DNA of 13,999 nucleotides, from contig WGSQ01000032.1 in NCBI GenBank assembly GCA_014871605.1, forward strand, positions 1 through 13,999, written 5' to 3'. Positions 13,952 through 13,999 of this stretch are shown here, piece by piece; the stretch's first letter is position 1, and every line of letters starts with the position of its first letter. The position numbers and the translations under genes are program-made. This DNA comes from Collinsella sp. GTDB taxonomy: Bacteria; Actinomycetota; Coriobacteriia; Coriobacteriales; Coriobacteriaceae. The notes under the pieces are model-generated. The model was not told the origin of the DNA. It searched no databases and was given only the letters and a program-made list of their open reading frames with translations.

Positions 13952-13999
13952 AGAGACGATATGAGCAGGACATAAAAACATTGAGAGCCCCTGCTGCAT

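Noticed and set aside
13954..13999. Start of a further gene at the right edge
   Set aside because: The short ATG frame at 13961 stops after a few codons, and too little sequence remains to judge either strand.

Overview
The window looks like a chromosomal segment of a high-GC actinobacterium of the class Coriobacteriia, most likely Collinsella or a close relative. I infer this from the GC-rich codon use, the combination of a Firmicutes-like tmk-holB-ricT block with actinobacterial-looking proteins, and the general look of the sequences; no 16S or other taxonomic marker is present. Twelve of the thirteen genes lie on the minus strand and read from the right of the window to the left. Only the last gene, at the right end, is on the plus strand. 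No rRNA, tRNA, CRISPR array or transposase gene was found.

Layout in transcription order on the minus strand. (1) 12699-9196: tmk (thymidylate kinase), holB (DNA polymerase III delta prime) and ricT/yaaT (PSP1-domain Fe-S protein) are packed with a 1-nt gap and a 10-nt overlap, a dNTP-supply, replication and RNA-processing cluster also known from Bacillus. (2) 9094-7164: a comF-like phosphoribosyltransferase whose Shine-Dalgarno lies inside a perfect 12-bp hairpin, followed with overlap by a gene of unassigned function whose C-terminal part resembles the PD-(D/E)XK nuclease-like domain (DUF559 type) seen in AbiEi-linked proteins. (3) 7163-6413: a long intergenic stretch holding an AT-rich 217-bp element with 48-bp terminal inverted repeats, a pair of strong hairpins, and a perfect TATAAT promoter. 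(4) 6412-4503: an orphan family-3 solute-binding lipoprotein with its own terminator, then the long-form ribosome hibernation factor hpf. (5) 4423-3470: a DegV-family lipid-binding protein, preceded by a terminator-like hairpin almost touching its ribosome binding site. (6) 3371-52: a tight four-gene run: a 3-hydroxyisobutyrate dehydrogenase-family enzyme with a striking Cys/His-rich repeat tail, a small membrane protein, a HEAT-like repeat protein, and an NAD-type isocitrate dehydrogenase. The last three gene junctions are 5 to 15 nt long.

At the right end (12918-13901, plus strand) is a zinc-ribbon, single-membrane-span, Asp-rich protein. It is flanked by 33-bp direct repeats (31 of 33 identical) that belong to a palindromic intergenic repeat family; one copy forms competing hairpins including a terminator-like one just before the gene's TATAAT box.

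Most genes are housekeeping: nucleotide supply, replication clamp loading, RNA processing, competence/DNA uptake, ribosome hibernation and central carbon metabolism. The parts most worth attention are the metal-binding-type tail on the dehydrogenase, the inverted-repeat element beside the nuclease-like gene, the hairpin-masked comF start, and the palindromic repeats around the zinc-ribbon gene.
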